Part shown: positions 37,491-50,635 of the stretch, piece after piece
Layout: each line of letters begins with the position of its first letter
Position numbering within the stretch: position 1 is the stretch's first letter
Source of the DNA: Medicago truncatula
Lineage: Eukaryota; Streptophyta; Magnoliopsida; Fabales; Fabaceae
NCBI RefSeq assembly: GCF_003473485.1
Contig: NC_053042.1
Span: 56,507,762 to 56,571,761, forward strand
Direction of reading: 5' to 3'
Length of the DNA stretch: 64,000 nt
Translations under genes and position numbers: made by a program
Notes under the pieces: generated by a model
Told to the model about the DNA's origin: nothing
The model's input: only the letters and a program-made list of their open reading frames with translations
Database searches by the model: none

Positions 37491-38411
37491 TGAATGAATA
37501 TATTCAATCATGAACGAATGAAGAAGGAAATTATTAAATGGCTAGATATTGTGATTATTTATCCTATTTCATGCAATATGTGAGTTAGTTATGTTCAAAG
37601 CCATCGACAAGAGGGGTATTGCGTTTTAGATGACTATTCTTCTGGATATACTTAAATTGCTATAATCCCTGAAGATCAAGAGATAACTATTTTTACATGT
37701 CTTCATGGTACCTTTATCTTTATGAGGAACAAAACATAAGAGATGTTAATTTAAGGTCTAATTTGAATATCATTTTTGCCATAACTGAATTGGGTCCTAA
37801 ACAAATTATGAGAGAGCAAAAGTGAGATTTTAGTCTTTTTATATATTTATATTATATGACTAAGTCTTTTTTTTTTGTTGCACAAATTATATGACTAAGC
37901 TATATATGCTAAAGATCGTTACATTCTAACATGCAACTTAAACAAAATAAAACAACAATTTAATTGGATGATTAGATTGGAACTGTTTGAAAATAGAGAT
38001 GAATTTTATTACATGGAATAATATAATATAATAACAGAGCTTTTAACATGAGCATTTCATCCATTAAAAAAATGAGCATTTCATGAAAAGCCAAGGAAAT
38101 TGGATGAGAAGTAGCATCAAATTACCCTTAAAAAAAGTAGCATTAAATTAAAATTTGCGTCACCCTTCTAACTAATCCCACCCAGAAGCATCGCACCACC
38201 AGGTTTAGCTACAACATTTTTATTATCCTTCATAGCTAGAGTTGATTAACCTATCCTCCACTTGTGTAATCTTCAAATTAACCTAATCATAGCCGGTCAC
38301 TTTCTTCATAGCTAGCACTAAACTATATTCTTTTTTGTTCTAAAAATAAATAAATTAACCCAATCATAGCCGGTCACTTAGGGATACTCCAGGTGAAGTT
38401 TATAGGAGAGT
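37491..38411. other. Intergenic, no gene seen
   Basis: AT-rich, with no recognised feature. Confidence 0.45.
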
Positions 38412-38552
38412 AAAACTTATTCGGGCACAGTCCCGTGAGCATAGCTCACAATACATTATTATATGTAGGGGCTGTGACACCCCATTTATTTACCTTATAA
38501 GGTAAATTCTAACCACTAGACGATCTGACAAAAAAAAACTTATTCGGGCACA
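38412..38552 (+). mobile_element. tRNA-derived SINE with perfect 18 bp target duplication
   Basis: The body, 38430-38534, reads tcccgtgagcatagctcaca (box A region), cattattatatgtagggg, a decayed box B, then ttaccttataaggtaaattc and an A tail. The 18-mer aaaacttattcgggcaca occurs exactly at 38412-38429 and 38535-38552. It is the same family as 30594-30719 in the opposite orientation. The duplication plus A tail show LINE-mediated retroposition. Confidence 0.9.
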
Positions 38553-38932
38553 ACATTATATCAAATTTATTTGGATACATAATCACATTTGAAATATTAA
38601 ATTTTTAAAAAAATTATGTGATTAGATTTTTTTAATGTTTTTTATTTATTTGTGTTTGTTCAAATACATTTTATTTGGAGTTGTACCTAAATAAGACTTC
38701 CTCTTTGAATTGATTTTGTGGTAATTTTTTGTTGTTGTATCAACCCTTTGATTTTTAAGAAAATGAACAACAAATATTTATTAACCAATTAAGTTTAATC
38801 TCTTGGTTGAGATGTGAAATGTTTATCCAAAAAGGAAAACCGTGTTTGAATGACCATTTTAAAATTAACCAGAGATTGTACCAATTTGATCCTTTTTTTT
38901 TTTTTTAAAAATGGATTCAATCCAATTTAATA

Positions 38933-39260
38933 CTCCATCCGTCCCAAATTATAAGCAATCAAAAAAACTCATTTCACATTTATTAAGAAAACTAAAACAC
39001 AATAGTTTGTAGTATAGTTTCTTGTCTTATCCTTAAAATAAGTTTCATAGAAAGATGTTAAAACAATTTTCATTGGTTATTAGTTATAGGGAAAATGAAA
39101 GGAAGAGCAAAATGATTGCAATTTGCACTTAATTTCTCTTTAAAAAAAGATAAATTTTTGAAATAACATAATTAAATATAATAAAAGTTGATCTTATTTT
39201 TCTTATAATTTGAAATAAAGAAAATGAGTTTTTTTTCCTTATAATTCTGGACGGATGGAG
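38933..39260. mobile_element. Stowaway-like MITE
   Basis: Begins ctccatccgtcccaaattat and ends with the inverse, cttataattctggacggatg then gag, between TA dinucleotides at 38931-38932 and 39261-39262. 328 bp. Confidence 0.85.
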
Positions 39261-39350
39261 TATAGTTTAATTTGGATGGTTTTTGCATATCTAAATTATA
39301 ATTCTAACAAAATTCGAATGATATTAGTATTATAAAGACACAATAAGGTA

Positions 39351-41505
39351 TTTTTTTTTTATAATGGGAAGATAGCTCATTTCATTTCATCCAAAATAAT
39401 AGAGTCAATACAATAGGGAGGATGATTGAAAATACTGGGACTAGCTTGTAATATAGACGCTCAAGCAAGATTATGAGCGACTCTATTAGCTTGTCTCCTA
39501 ACATAATCTAGAGCATAAGTAGCATTAGAAAAAAGCAACGCCCTACAATTAGAGAGTAAACTTCATAATTCATTAACATATGGGCTATTACTAAGGACAA
39601 CATTCACAACAAGCTGACAATCAGTTTCAAAAACAACGCGCAGGTCGAGAGCAATTTGAAGGGCTTGTTGTAGAGCAATAGCTTCATCCTCAATTGCGGT
39701 TGAAATAGAGGGAAAAACCATTGAGTGAGCTTGGATAAGATGTCCAAGGTTGTCTCGGAAACAGATACCAACACCAAATTTACCTTCGGCTTCGAAGAGG
39801 GCACAATCAACATTACACTTTATCCAATCTGCCTGCGGTTTAGACCATCTTGGAGTAGCTGGCTGCAAAGTATCATTGGGACGGTTGCACCACATGAAAT
39901 CTTGAACAGTATTCGCTAGCACACAAGATGCTTGTGCATTGACTGGTTTTTGTTCCCATAAACAAGCATGCACACCAAATACTCCTTAATATAGCTACAA
40001 ATCCAACATGATTGTCCACTTCAAGCGATCTAAGGATGGCAAACATAATAGAGGAAAAACTACCGTTTGACGTCATGTACGATGCTATCTTACTCCAAAG
40101 ATTCGCTGCTTTCCAACAATCTGTGGCAAATTTACAATGCATAAACATGTGCATTTCATCTTCCAGGTCACGATTGCAAACCACGCAAGTTGACTGGCAA
40201 TGGACTCCACAACTTTGCAAATTAGACCTTGTAGGTAAACAGCCGCGAAGCAATCTCCAGCAAAAATGTTTGATTTTTGGCGCAACACACAATGACCATA
40301 TCAACTTCCAATCCCCTGAGACATGATAATTTGACCGCTGGTCTGAAATACTCACGCACATCTTATACGCAGATTTAATCGTGTATGAGCCATTAGGTGA
40401 TGCATTCCATATTATTGTATCAGAGTGAGTTCGAGAGTGCAAAGGCAACCTACAAATATCAGATGTGTCTTGTGTGTTCATTATAGAAGTAATAAAGTCA
40501 CGATTCCAAGTGTTGGTTGTTGGATTGAAAAGTTGAAAGACAGACAGATTGATGAGATTGCTTGCCGGTAATGTGGTAGGCCGCAAATTCTAACGAGTGC
40601 GGATCCATGGGTCTTTCCAGACATTAATATCATTACCATCACCGATTTTCCACCTACAACCAAGAGATAACATCAGAATAGTGCTCTAAATACACCTCCA
40701 CGTGAAACTTGGACTATGACCAATAGTGGCGCCCAAAAACCCGCTTCTAGGGAAATATTTAGCTTTGAGAACTTTGGTGAGGAGAGAGGAAGAGTTTGTG
40801 AGGAGCTTCCATCCTTATTTACCTAGCATGGCAAGGTTAAAACCTTCAAGGTCACGAAAGTTGAGACCACCGTGATCCTTACAAGTAGTCATCTTATCCC
40901 AGTTTAACCAATTGATACTTCTACCACCATTCTTCTTCGAACCCCAATAAAATGAATTCATCATGCGCTCTATTTCTTCCCCAAATGAGGTAGGGAGGAG
41001 AAAAGCGCTCATACAGTAAGTAGGTATAGATTGAGCAATGGACTTTAGGAGCACTTCCTTACCTGCACGAGAAAGAGATCGAGTATTCCAATTTTGGATA
41101 TTTTTCCAGATATGTTCTTTGATAAAAGTGAATATTGATTTTTTGTCTCTTCCTACCATAGATGGGAGGCCAAGATACTTACTGTGTCCCATCATTTCCA
41201 CAACACCTAAAAGATGAATAATATTGTTTCGGAGAGTCGAATTTGTATTCCGACTCAAAGCGATGGAGGATTTCTGATAGTTAATAGCTTGGCCACTGGC
41301 AGTCTCATAAGTATCCATAATATTCTTGAGGGTTGTCACTTCAGAGATAGTGGCCTTACAAAAAAAGGAAATTGTCGTCCGCAAAGAGGAGATGGGTAAT
41401 TGATGGACTCCCCCGACAGATGTGAGTGCCGTGGATAAGACCGATATTCTCGTGGTGCCTGATGTAAGAACTTAAACCCTCTGAACAAATAATATAGAGG
41501 TAATT
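39351..41505 (-). pseudogene. 5'-truncated L1-type LINE
   Basis: On the minus strand three frames cover the C-terminal half of a plant L1 ORF2. The end of the reverse transcriptase is at about 41490-40815 (GLIHGTHICRGSPSITHLLF-ADD, then YLGLPSMVGRDKKSIFTFIK, NSFYWGSKKNGGRSINWLNW). A zf-RVT region is at about 40586-40000 (WNASPNGSYTIKSAYKMCVS, WSLCVAPKIKHFCWRLLRGC, CVVCNRDLEDEMHMFMHC). An RNase H domain is at about 39973-39563 (IKCNVDCALFEAEGKFGVGI, ETDCQLVVNVV). The fragments are separated by stops and shifts. A terminal A run on the coding strand at about 39351-39361 follows GAGCTATCTTCCCATTAT. Truncation in the middle of the reverse transcriptase is the usual L1 5' loss. Not functional. Confidence 0.9.
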
Positions 41506-41666
41506 TTTTTAAACTCTAGCTATGGAGGATAATCAAATTACCTTAAATAAAAAGTAGCATTAAATTACAAGTTGTATATCTTTTGAAACATATGAAATAG
41601 TAAAAAAATAGACTAAACTAATTCATTTGGTTGAGTATTATATTAAAAAAATTAAAAACAATGAAT

Positions 41667-41706
<40 letters not shown>

Positions 41707-42897
41707 AATGCAATATATTTTACCAATAAAAAATTAGTATTAAAGTATATGTACACATTTTAATTTGGCTTGGTCGATTTTGAAGATTTTTTTTTTCAAA
41801 ATGTAATTGGATTAAATAAATTTTCACAAAAGGACATTCAAACACATCTAATAATAATATTCAATTTTGTACTCTCTTTTTTAATCCATTTGAGGTTTTA
41901 ACTCGGGAACTACTGCTAAAAATTCTTTCAATGTGTCTTAGTTTATCAACCTAGCTATTTATAATTTACATGGCCCTTGATGACATTCTTCAGATTTTTT
42001 TTTAATGTTTAATTGATATTGTAAAACGGCTTTATATTGTGTGGCTATTTTTTCTCTTCAAAACAACTTATAATTTAGAATGGAGGGGGTATTGTCTTAT
42101 TACTTTCCTTATTTTCTGTTTATGGCTTTTAAATCTCATATTCACACAAAAAAAATAAAAAAAAATAACGAGAGGGCACTGTTGTACCGGTAAAAAACTA
42201 TGAATACTTTGATTTAGACCGTAACCATCACATTTATCGACAATGCAAATGAAGTTTTTTCTTTCTTTCTTTTGGTCTAATGCAAATGAAGTTTTTTTTG
42301 GTAGTGATGCAAATGAAGTTTTAATAGTACATACTTAGATGAGGTATATTATTTGAACAACATTTTTTGGATAATCAAAGATATATAACAAAATATAGGT
42401 ATTGATACGAAAACCAAAATAATAGAAAGAGAGTAAGAACACATAGAGATGTCCTAGTATCATTTCTCTACTAGGATTGACAGAAAGATTTTTTAAATGT
42501 CTAGTTAGAAAAAGCTAGTTCGCTGTATCATATCATATATTACCATTAAAACTGATTGTTAGAACTTAATTTTGAAGAGCCGCTAGAAGATTAATTACTT
42601 TTAAAGACCCGCCTAGAAGAGTAAGATAATTTACAATACGAGAAAAATTTAGGAACATCTATAGATCAACATAACATGATATATTTTACATAATATATTA
42701 TGAACAAAAACATATATACTTTTCTTAAATGATTATCTACTCGTAGGAGAGCGGATATGTCAAAACTCGGAAGGCCTGTTCCTTGCTATACATCTTGATC
42801 TCACCCATAAGAATCACAATACATAGAATCCTTAGGAAAAAATCCAATCCGCTTCATGTCACATTCAACAGAGTAAGCATAATGTTGACCAAATCAA
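41506..42897. other. Intergenic between L1 and lipase gene
   Basis: No gene is seen. It contains an (AT)n tract at about 41670-41698 and an isolated Stowaway right end (aatggagggggta) near 42078-42091 without a clear left partner. Confidence 0.45.
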
Positions 42898-45800
42898 TCA
42901 GATTAAGTTGTGTTCCATTACTTGATCTTTAGCAGTTAGATCTTTCAATATTTTTTTCAAGGCATTATGACATCTGAAAGTATTCAAGAGACTTCTGTAA
43001 GAATATATCAATCATTTAGGTTTAAGAATGAAGAAACAACCTGGTTATAATTTGGCGTACCTCCAAGGGAGATGATCAAGGAACATGGATGGTGAGACAA
43101 TAATATCTTTGAAGCTTTCTCTATTTGCTACATAAGCTCTATAACATTTCCCCCTCTCCTGTGTTCTCCAAGATATCTTAAAATCAGTTTGAGGTCTTTT
43201 CTGGTCTGGGACAATATGAATTACAAATCCTGGCAGATACATCTCAGGGGGATCATCAGCAGACTGATTTTCAGAAGTTGGAACAGAATCTATAAACTGA
43301 GACACCGGATCATCTATTGAATGTACATTTGTAGCAAAAGGATTTGTAAATTCGGCATTATTAATTTCAACAATATGGTCCCTTGCCCTGGTATCAGCCC
43401 AGAGTGAAAAGTCATCATGGTCATTGTTGCCTGCAATATAACCAAAAAACCAATATAAACCATCACCATGCGAACAATCAGATTAATAAAATGATTTGAA
43501 ATCCTCATTCCCAAAAGGATGCAATATTCACCATGGTCAGCTGTAACAAGAAGATCCCTTTTAATTGCCTCAGTCAAGAGTGAAGCTTCTTGAACCACTT
43601 GTATGTTGCTGCCTGCAGCATAGAGCGAAAATCTTTTCAGAAAGGAACCTCTCGCCAATCTAGTTTGATAAATGATGAAGTAAGATACATGACTCTCATC
43701 ACTAATAATTGTAACAGTATCAATATGCACTGTTTAACATGACTATTAACTTGTTAAAATGAACAACCTTTATTATCAATGTCACACTGTGCTTCATGCT
43801 CTGCCTCTTGATTATTTCTTTCATATTGGCTTATATATAGAAACCGGCGAGCAAGTCTGAAAATCATGGCACTGTCAGCTTTAGGATCTTGTGCCAGTAA
43901 TGTGATTGCAGCTGCCCTTAGCCTCATAATGGATCCAAATGAAAGGCGGGATGAAAACTCATTTCCATATATAATGCTGTAATATAAACAATGAAAGGAG
44001 GCTGAAAGTGTTGCCAAAAGAGAATCAACCACAATCAACTTTTCTGCTAGTAGAATTACCTTGTTATAAATGATGAGCATGCATTAGCCACAACTAAATC
44101 CACACATGGGAGTGGCCCATATGAGTAAACGTGCAGATTAGGGTATCGGTTATAAAGCTGTAGAAAAACTCAGCAATTTATTTATGAATAAAATAAAACA
44201 TTTACAAAGATAATATGGCAAGTAAAAAAGATGACAGTGCAGATTAGGGTATCGGTTATAAAGCTGTAGAAAAAACTCAACAATTTATTTATGAATAAAA
44301 TAAAACATTTACAAAGATAATATGGCAAGTAAAAAAGATGACACATAAAATGCCAGCCTAAGGAAAAAAGTAGGTGTTGAAATTTGGGGCTTAACTCATC
44401 CTTACAAAACCGGCTTGTAAGGTGAGGATTGCCTCCTCTTTATATACTCTTCTCAAGAGTCTTATCTATCCGATGTGGGACTTGGGTTTTTCCCAATAGT
44501 AGGAACAAAAAGAAATAAATTAACAAGAAACAAACATTAAAAAAAATGTGGAAAATTACATCACTAACCAAGTGTGCATGGTAAAACTGAAAAAGTATTA
44601 CTTTTCAGTGATATATAAGAGTTATTGTTTTAAAATTTTAAGTGCTAAATGTATAATTTGAGTATTAAAGGAATGAGTTATGATTTAATGGGTTTAAAAA
44701 ATAATTGCAGCCAAGTTTATAAAATGACCTTCCATGTATGGACGTTTTCAGCATTTCTTCACTTTCAGTCTTGGCCAGTACTAAATTAAGAATAATAAAT
44801 CATTTAAAGTGATTATTTGAGTTTTCAACCAGCCCCTGAATCTGGTCTAACTTGATTAATTCTTGCATATAATAATACAAACAAATATAGCACTTATTTA
44901 AGACAGTCTTGAGAAGTCAAGGGTACTACTTAGCGATCCTTCCATCCAAGAGGAGAGCTAATTAAAATACATATCTAGATTCTAGACCAAGAACTTAATT
45001 AGGAAAAATCATATACCCAATTTCCTTCAATATTTTTCAGGAAAAATATACATGAGTTGAAACAGAAGCAATACTATGCTTATTTTTTACGTAGTTACAT
45101 GTCATTGGCATTAGTTTACTTGGATTGTCTTTTTGGATTTTTGGAATTGTTTCATCTTTCCTAATAGATCATGACTGGTTTTTTTTTTTTTCATTAGGAT
45201 TAGGAGTTTAGTATTACAATACATAAGGATTAGTGTTTTGTCTTTTGTGGCAAGATCCAATGCATCTTTCAAAAGCAATCAATATAATTTCCATATTCAA
45301 TTTTTTTTTATATAACAATAATTAAACAACTAAGGAAAGTAGGAAACATAGAATATTTGTTTTACATATGCAGTTTTTTTCAGAATAGACTTTCAATGAA
45401 GACCTGGTTCTGAATCCAATCAAAATGGAAGATTATGCTTACTGAAGAAACAAATAGAAGGTAAATTCAGCCTTTAAAAGTGAGAAAAGACATACTTGCA
45501 GTCCAAGCAATGCAGCTATAGCCCCCCCAAGTGAATGTCCAACGATGCGGACATTATATCCAAAGCATTCACATCCAAATCCCAGTAATTTAGAAAGAAG
45601 CCCATAGGATTCAGTGTCTGTATTTCCATTTTGAAAAGAAAATAATGTTAAAAAAGGAGTATGTGTTATGTAAGAAAGGCAAATGTTTTTAAATTATATA
45701 AATTTCAATTTTAGTTTGAAAATTCATAAATAAAAAGTATAATATTTTACTCAATCAGGTAACCATAGAATGGTGACAATTTAACTTCCACAATAACTAA

Positions 45801-48800
45801 ATTGTTTAGAAAGCAGGAAAGAATAAGAAAAATTCATTTGACAAGAACACCTCTTTATATACAAGTACGGAGTTCAAAGACCTGCAAGCATTTCGTACCA
45901 TGCTCTCCAGGGTTTCCTTCAATCTGCATATAAAGCTCTCGTGCAGCCTCGACTATACCCGAATGTCCATAGTGGGGGAATGATGAAGCCACATTTTTGT
46001 GTATATCAGAATGAATGTGGTTGCAGCTGCAAGGAGAAACTTAAAATATTGACACGAGAGACCAAAGTATTGTATTGGAATATGTAAAATATCTTTAAAA
46101 GTTTTGGGCAAATAATTAATTACACATTGGAATCAAAATTGTAAGACACAGAAGAGAAGATATGACGGTTCCAAGATTCTCTCTGCATATGCAAGGAACT
46201 CAATAGGGATGTCATTTGCGGTTGTCGAAGGATGACAGACATAATTGATACTTGATAATCACAGCATAATACATGTTTGTTTTTTTCTGGTATCTAATAC
46301 GACATGATTTGAGTTCCTAGTTATGAGACCAACTGCAGAGTCATTTGAAAACCATATTTCTGATTTGACTACAATGCCAGAGAATATGCAGGTGTCCTAA
46401 AATTTGCGATCCACTTATTTCAATGAAGATAGGATGACAACCACAGCAATTTTGAAAGCAATAGCTCCCTCTCGAGGAAAACTTTACGTGTGACTCTGAT
46501 ATAATGTATTTCCGAATCCATATGGTGTAACCATATGGGCTCTTAAAATGTTTAAAACGTGTGTGAATTTATAAACGAATTAATTGTGGAATAAAAGAGG
46601 GAGAATACAAAATACTTTATCAAACCAGCCAAGTCTTCTGCAGAAAGGGTGCATTCCTTGCATAATCCATCGGTTATTAGGTCCTCAGGGGTTTCAGTTC
46701 CACGTATAGCAATTACTACAGTTTGTAGATGATGTAGAACCACAATAAAATATGCAGCTTCACACTTGACCTGGCATGGGTATGAGCAAAAAAAAAAACT
46801 TTATACTTGTAGTCTCTTCCAGTAAAAAAATATATATATTATTATCATACACAAATTGAGTATATAATATTCACAAATTGGATAGTTCTGGGTTTCCCCG
46901 CATTTACAACAACAACCAAAGCCTTTTCCCATTAGATCCACTTTTATAAAGTGAACAACTCACTTTAGAAAGTAAAGTGAGTAATATCAATTGTTGATGC
47001 ATAAATTGATGGTTGATAATATATACACATATATAACAATTCTTGGGTGCTGCAATACCAACCCTTGATTTTCTCACTCTACAGAAAACCCATTTTCGAG
47101 GAGCCAAAATCATTTCCCATTATATGTGGTCAGTTGCATGGATCGCCCTAACTTTTCCTTCGATGACTTCATTTAATTGTGTCTTGTTTCAAGTGACCAT
47201 GATCACTCGTCCATCATGTCATTTTCACCTCTGCAACATTGATCATAATTCATTGTTGGCTCTTGATCGACTAAAATTAAGTCTTGCACAGCATCGTAGG
47301 TTTTATAACTGCGCGGTAAAATTTTCCTATAAGCTTCAGTTGTACTTTTTTATCAAATATTACACCTAAGGAGTTCCTCCATTTCATGTTTCCTACTCAG
47401 ATGGTTCACGTCTTTCTCTATTTCCCCATGATTCCATATATGATGGACCTGAGATACCTAATTGTAAGATCCATCGTAAAGTATGCTTTCTTCATTCACC
47501 TTTGAGCTATAGTTTTGTTCCTCTTGCTAAAATGCATTCTATATATTCTGTTTTACTTGTACTTGCACAAAAGTGATATGCTTCGACGTTCGTCTCCATA
47601 TCTCTATCTTTCCATTTATTTCCTCACTTGATTACTGATCTAAGAGTATAGTCTGCAAAATGCATGCAGAATGGTGCTGTCTGTTGGATCTATTTAGGAC
47701 ATATATATTGATACTGTTGGCTAGTAAAATTTTCCTTGTTTCTTTCTTGTGGGTGTGTTTTATTATTGAAGATGAGATTCATTCAACAAAATTCAAAAAT
47801 AATAATGTGATTGGTGTCAATTGGTTTTCAGCATTATGTTATCTATTAACTAGAATTCATGTCCCTTTTAATCTTCATAAAATTTTGAGGCCTTTTCTAC
47901 AGAATTTCACTCTTCTCATTTTGTATGATAAGCCTTTGTCTCCTATGGACCCAAAGCGCATCATGTACAGCACATTTGGACATTTAAATTCTCTAACCTG
48001 GTTTACTCTCCCATGTCTGAGCGCTTCCGGAGGCAAATTGGCATACTTTAGAAAGGCTGCAGCATGGCCTCGCCACCAGTTATCACCATCCAAAACAGGT
48101 CGTCTAAGAAAATGAAATAGGTACGTAAACATGAAGAAAGAAAGCGGGTAAGATGTAATGTAAAAACAGAGATACAGTGGCAGAGAAACACGAAGATGTA
48201 TGTGTGTGTGTGTCAGTATGCATAAGTGTCAAGCTACATATGGCCTAAATATAGGCACAACTATTCAGTCGTCAAGCTACATAAACTTACGAGTTCGCTG
48301 ACATGTACAAAAAGTAACCTTGCGTACTGATCTACCAACCTACTTTGATATGGTAGGGGATAGAAGGTTGGCTTGGTGGTTGGGGTGGGGTAGTTAAGGA
48401 GTGGAGTGATAAGGAGGTTTACGGTTCTATCCCCACCAACAACATAACACTAATATACTAACATTTGTCATTCCAAAACACAAAACTACTTAGATATGGT
48501 ATTTCCTCTGATGAAAGACATATCAACAAAGAGGAAGAAAAAAAATGCAAAGATAAGGAAAAGTATATTTCTACAGAAATTGAATGGAAAAGAATGAGCG
48601 GAGGAACAATCAAACTAGAGAAACACTTGCACGCCAATACAGAAAATCCCTCCAACCTTGTCACAAATTCTGATAGTAATATATTTTTTGGATTTCAGAG
48701 ACCATTTCTAGGTTATCAAGAATAAGTATGGATCCCCCAAAAACTTGAAATTAAAAAAGAATATTTCAAACTACTACGGATTCAGTTATATACATCATAA

Positions 48801-49618
48801 TTCATAATGTTGAATATCCAACAAATCAGCACCTATTGCGTGCCCAAGGAGACAGAACCCCTTGTCTATAGAGCCATGAACAAGGAAACATGAGAGGATT
48901 TCGTCCAACATCAAGCAACGGACCCTGAATCATTGAATGCAGATAAATGTGAAAAACAAATTGGTAAACATAAAAGATGAATTTGAAATAAAGGTTTTGA
49001 TAGAAATACAGTGTATGCAGCTTCAGCAAATTTATGAAGAGCTGCAGCCTCCCTGATTCGCATCTCTGGTGCTTCCATGGATACTTGACAAGATTCTGAA
49101 GATTTTTCATTGCTTTGGAGTAAAGCTAAAGCTGGATGACAAAAAGTTCAAATTGGTGAAATCAGCATTGTGATGGTAAAATGCAATGTGATCCATATGT
49201 GGATTGAGAGAGTGAAATTTGAAGAAACCTGCCAAGAGTTCCATATGGCCAGTTCCAGAAGCACGATAAGCAACAAGATCGCCTAATAAGCGTGCAACGG
49301 AATAGACTTCATCTTCTTCTTGTTGGATTGCAGTCAAGTATTTGACGCGGCCGAGACAGCACAAGGTCTCGCGTAAGCCGTTATCAAAAACTTCCCTGTA
49401 ATGGGATTTCCAAGCATTGTCGTGGGATTCATAGAAAGATCTCCATCGGAGAACATCGGATCCAGTAAAGCATTGAGCTAGAGCAACGAAAGAGAGAAGG
49501 ATGATGAATAGAGAGAGTAGCTTGTGGTTCCACCAGTGAGGGTTCCATCCTAATTCTGCAACATATATAGCATTGGTATGGTAAGGTGAGTTGAATTGAG
49601 CTTGAGGTGATAATACAA

Positions 49619-49680
<62 letters not shown>

Positions 49681-50219
49681 ATGAAGTGGACTCACCAACC
49701 TAAAATACAAGCAGTTGGTGTGGTGTTATCTTTGGATAAATAGTAAACAGAGTTGAGGATAAGGTAAGCAGCACACACAAATTGAATAATAGTGAGGGCG
49801 ACGGTGCATCGACTCCACCAAAGCCATATTTTATACCTCGCCTGTGTTGTTAATTAATTAATATCATGAGATAAATGAAATGAATGAATATAAAAGAATA
49901 ATTGATAACATACCCGTCTTTGGAAGCGAAGAAGAAGGTGATCTTCGTGGTTGTGATCATCTAGAAGAATGAGAGTTGCAGCAGATTGTTGAGCAGAAGC
50001 GGTTTGAAGCATAACAAGAATCCTTACAACGGCAGAGAATGAAACGGCAACGAAAGGGAGAAGAGAACGGAGATCGCAGAGGCGATAATTGTGGGAAATG
50101 AGAAGGGAACCAAGGAGGAAAACCAGTGCGTTACAAATCCCTAAAACAATCCCCATACGTCTAACGTTTCCAACACCCATTTTCCTCTGCTCCCTGCCTT
50201 CCGCCTCCTCCCATTTCAT
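42898..50219 (-). CDS. sn1-specific diacylglycerol lipase-like protein
   Basis: Fourteen minus-strand exons close in frame to 777 residues: 50219-49914, 49841-49700, 49555-49229, 49131-49010, 48924-48833, 48103-47998, 46770-46616, 46026-45899, 45617-45496, 44157-44060, 43976-43768, 43612-43532, 43430-43061 and 42973-42898. All introns are GT-AG. Four hydrophobic segments lie at about residues 22-45, 53-72, 115-137 and 162-180, the layout of animal DAG lipases. The class 3 lipase core follows: VVIAIRGTETPEDLITD, SSFPHYGHSGIVEAARELY, RIVGHSLGGAIAALLGLQ with nucleophile Ser488 (GHSLG), and FLDHLPWRCHNAL with probable catalytic His749. Where relatives have DIVPRLS, this has NEFSSRLS, so Glu539 is in place of the acid. 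Family role: hydrolysis of diacylglycerol or other neutral lipids at a membrane. The Arabidopsis At2g42450-type clade is the likely relative (from memory). A tandem duplication spans the exon 10 acceptor. Confidence 0.92.
44131..44343. repeat. 106 bp tandem duplication across a lipase splice acceptor
   Basis: Copy one (44131-44236) and copy two (44237-44343) are identical except for one extra A in copy two. Each contains the acceptor ctacag and the first 27 nt of exon 10 (44157-44131). The second acceptor therefore lies in intron 9, upstream in the direction of transcription. Confidence 0.95.
44373..44503. repeat. Repeat fragment in lipase intron 9
   Basis: The text ccttacaaaaccggcttgta, then aggtgaggattgcctcctct and ccgatgtgggacttgggttt is a phrase frequent in legume intergenic repeats, recalled rather than searched. 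The element class is not established. Confidence 0.4.
46905..47610 (-). mobile_element. RTE-type LINE fragment in lipase intron 6
   Basis: On the minus strand decayed text such as NYDQCCRGENDMMDEWSWSL and KSSKEKLGRSM resembles the RTE C-terminal region. It ends with GGGAAAAGGCTTTGG and a TTG repeat. It lies inside the 1.2 kb intron 47997-46771 and is not coding. Confidence 0.55.
49623..49677. repeat. (GA)n microsatellite in lipase intron 2
   Basis: About 55 bp of GA dinucleotide inside the short intron 49699-49556; pyrimidine-rich on the transcribed strand. Confidence 0.95.
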
Positions 50220-50561
50220 TTCCGATTATTTGCTTCCCAATCTTTCCTCAACTTTCCTTCCAACAAACAACGACGAAATTAACTAATATATCAAACAACA
50301 CTATTTTTTTTTTTTTAGGGAAAAATAATATCAAAAACTATTTGAGTCTCAAACTATTTTCGTAAACATCAAATAAAAAATGTTCATTTTTTGTTTTTAA
50401 ATTAATAACCTACAGAGTATAAATAGAAGATAAAATTAAAGCAGCATGAAATATGAGAGACATATTTAGCTACGAAAATTAATACAGATTTCAGCTGTCA
50501 TTAGAAATCAAATTTCTTGTAATAGATTTCAGCAAGTTAAATTTTTTGTAAATTTTCTACT

Positions 50562-50635
50562 GTCAGGGTTCGAACCTCAAATCTTGTATATATTATGCAT
50601 TGTTCATGTTAACTGACCTAAACTTACAAGGACAC
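50562..50635 (-). mobile_element. Degenerate tRNA-derived SINE-like fragment
   Basis: On the minus strand ccttgtaagtttaggtcagt, caatgcataatatatac and gaggttcgaaccctgac keep the spacing of the SINE boxes seen at 30594-30719, with more divergence. Confidence 0.5.

Noticed and set aside
41870-42091. Possible full Stowaway MITE ending aatggagggggta
   Set aside because: Only the right end is convincing; the proposed left end does not pair with it.
47043-47369. Plus-strand 108-codon frame in lipase intron 6
   Set aside because: It is the reverse strand of a decayed RTE LINE fragment.
47660-48115. Plus-strand 151-codon frame
   Set aside because: It lies antisense to lipase exon 6 and its introns; composition is not protein-like.
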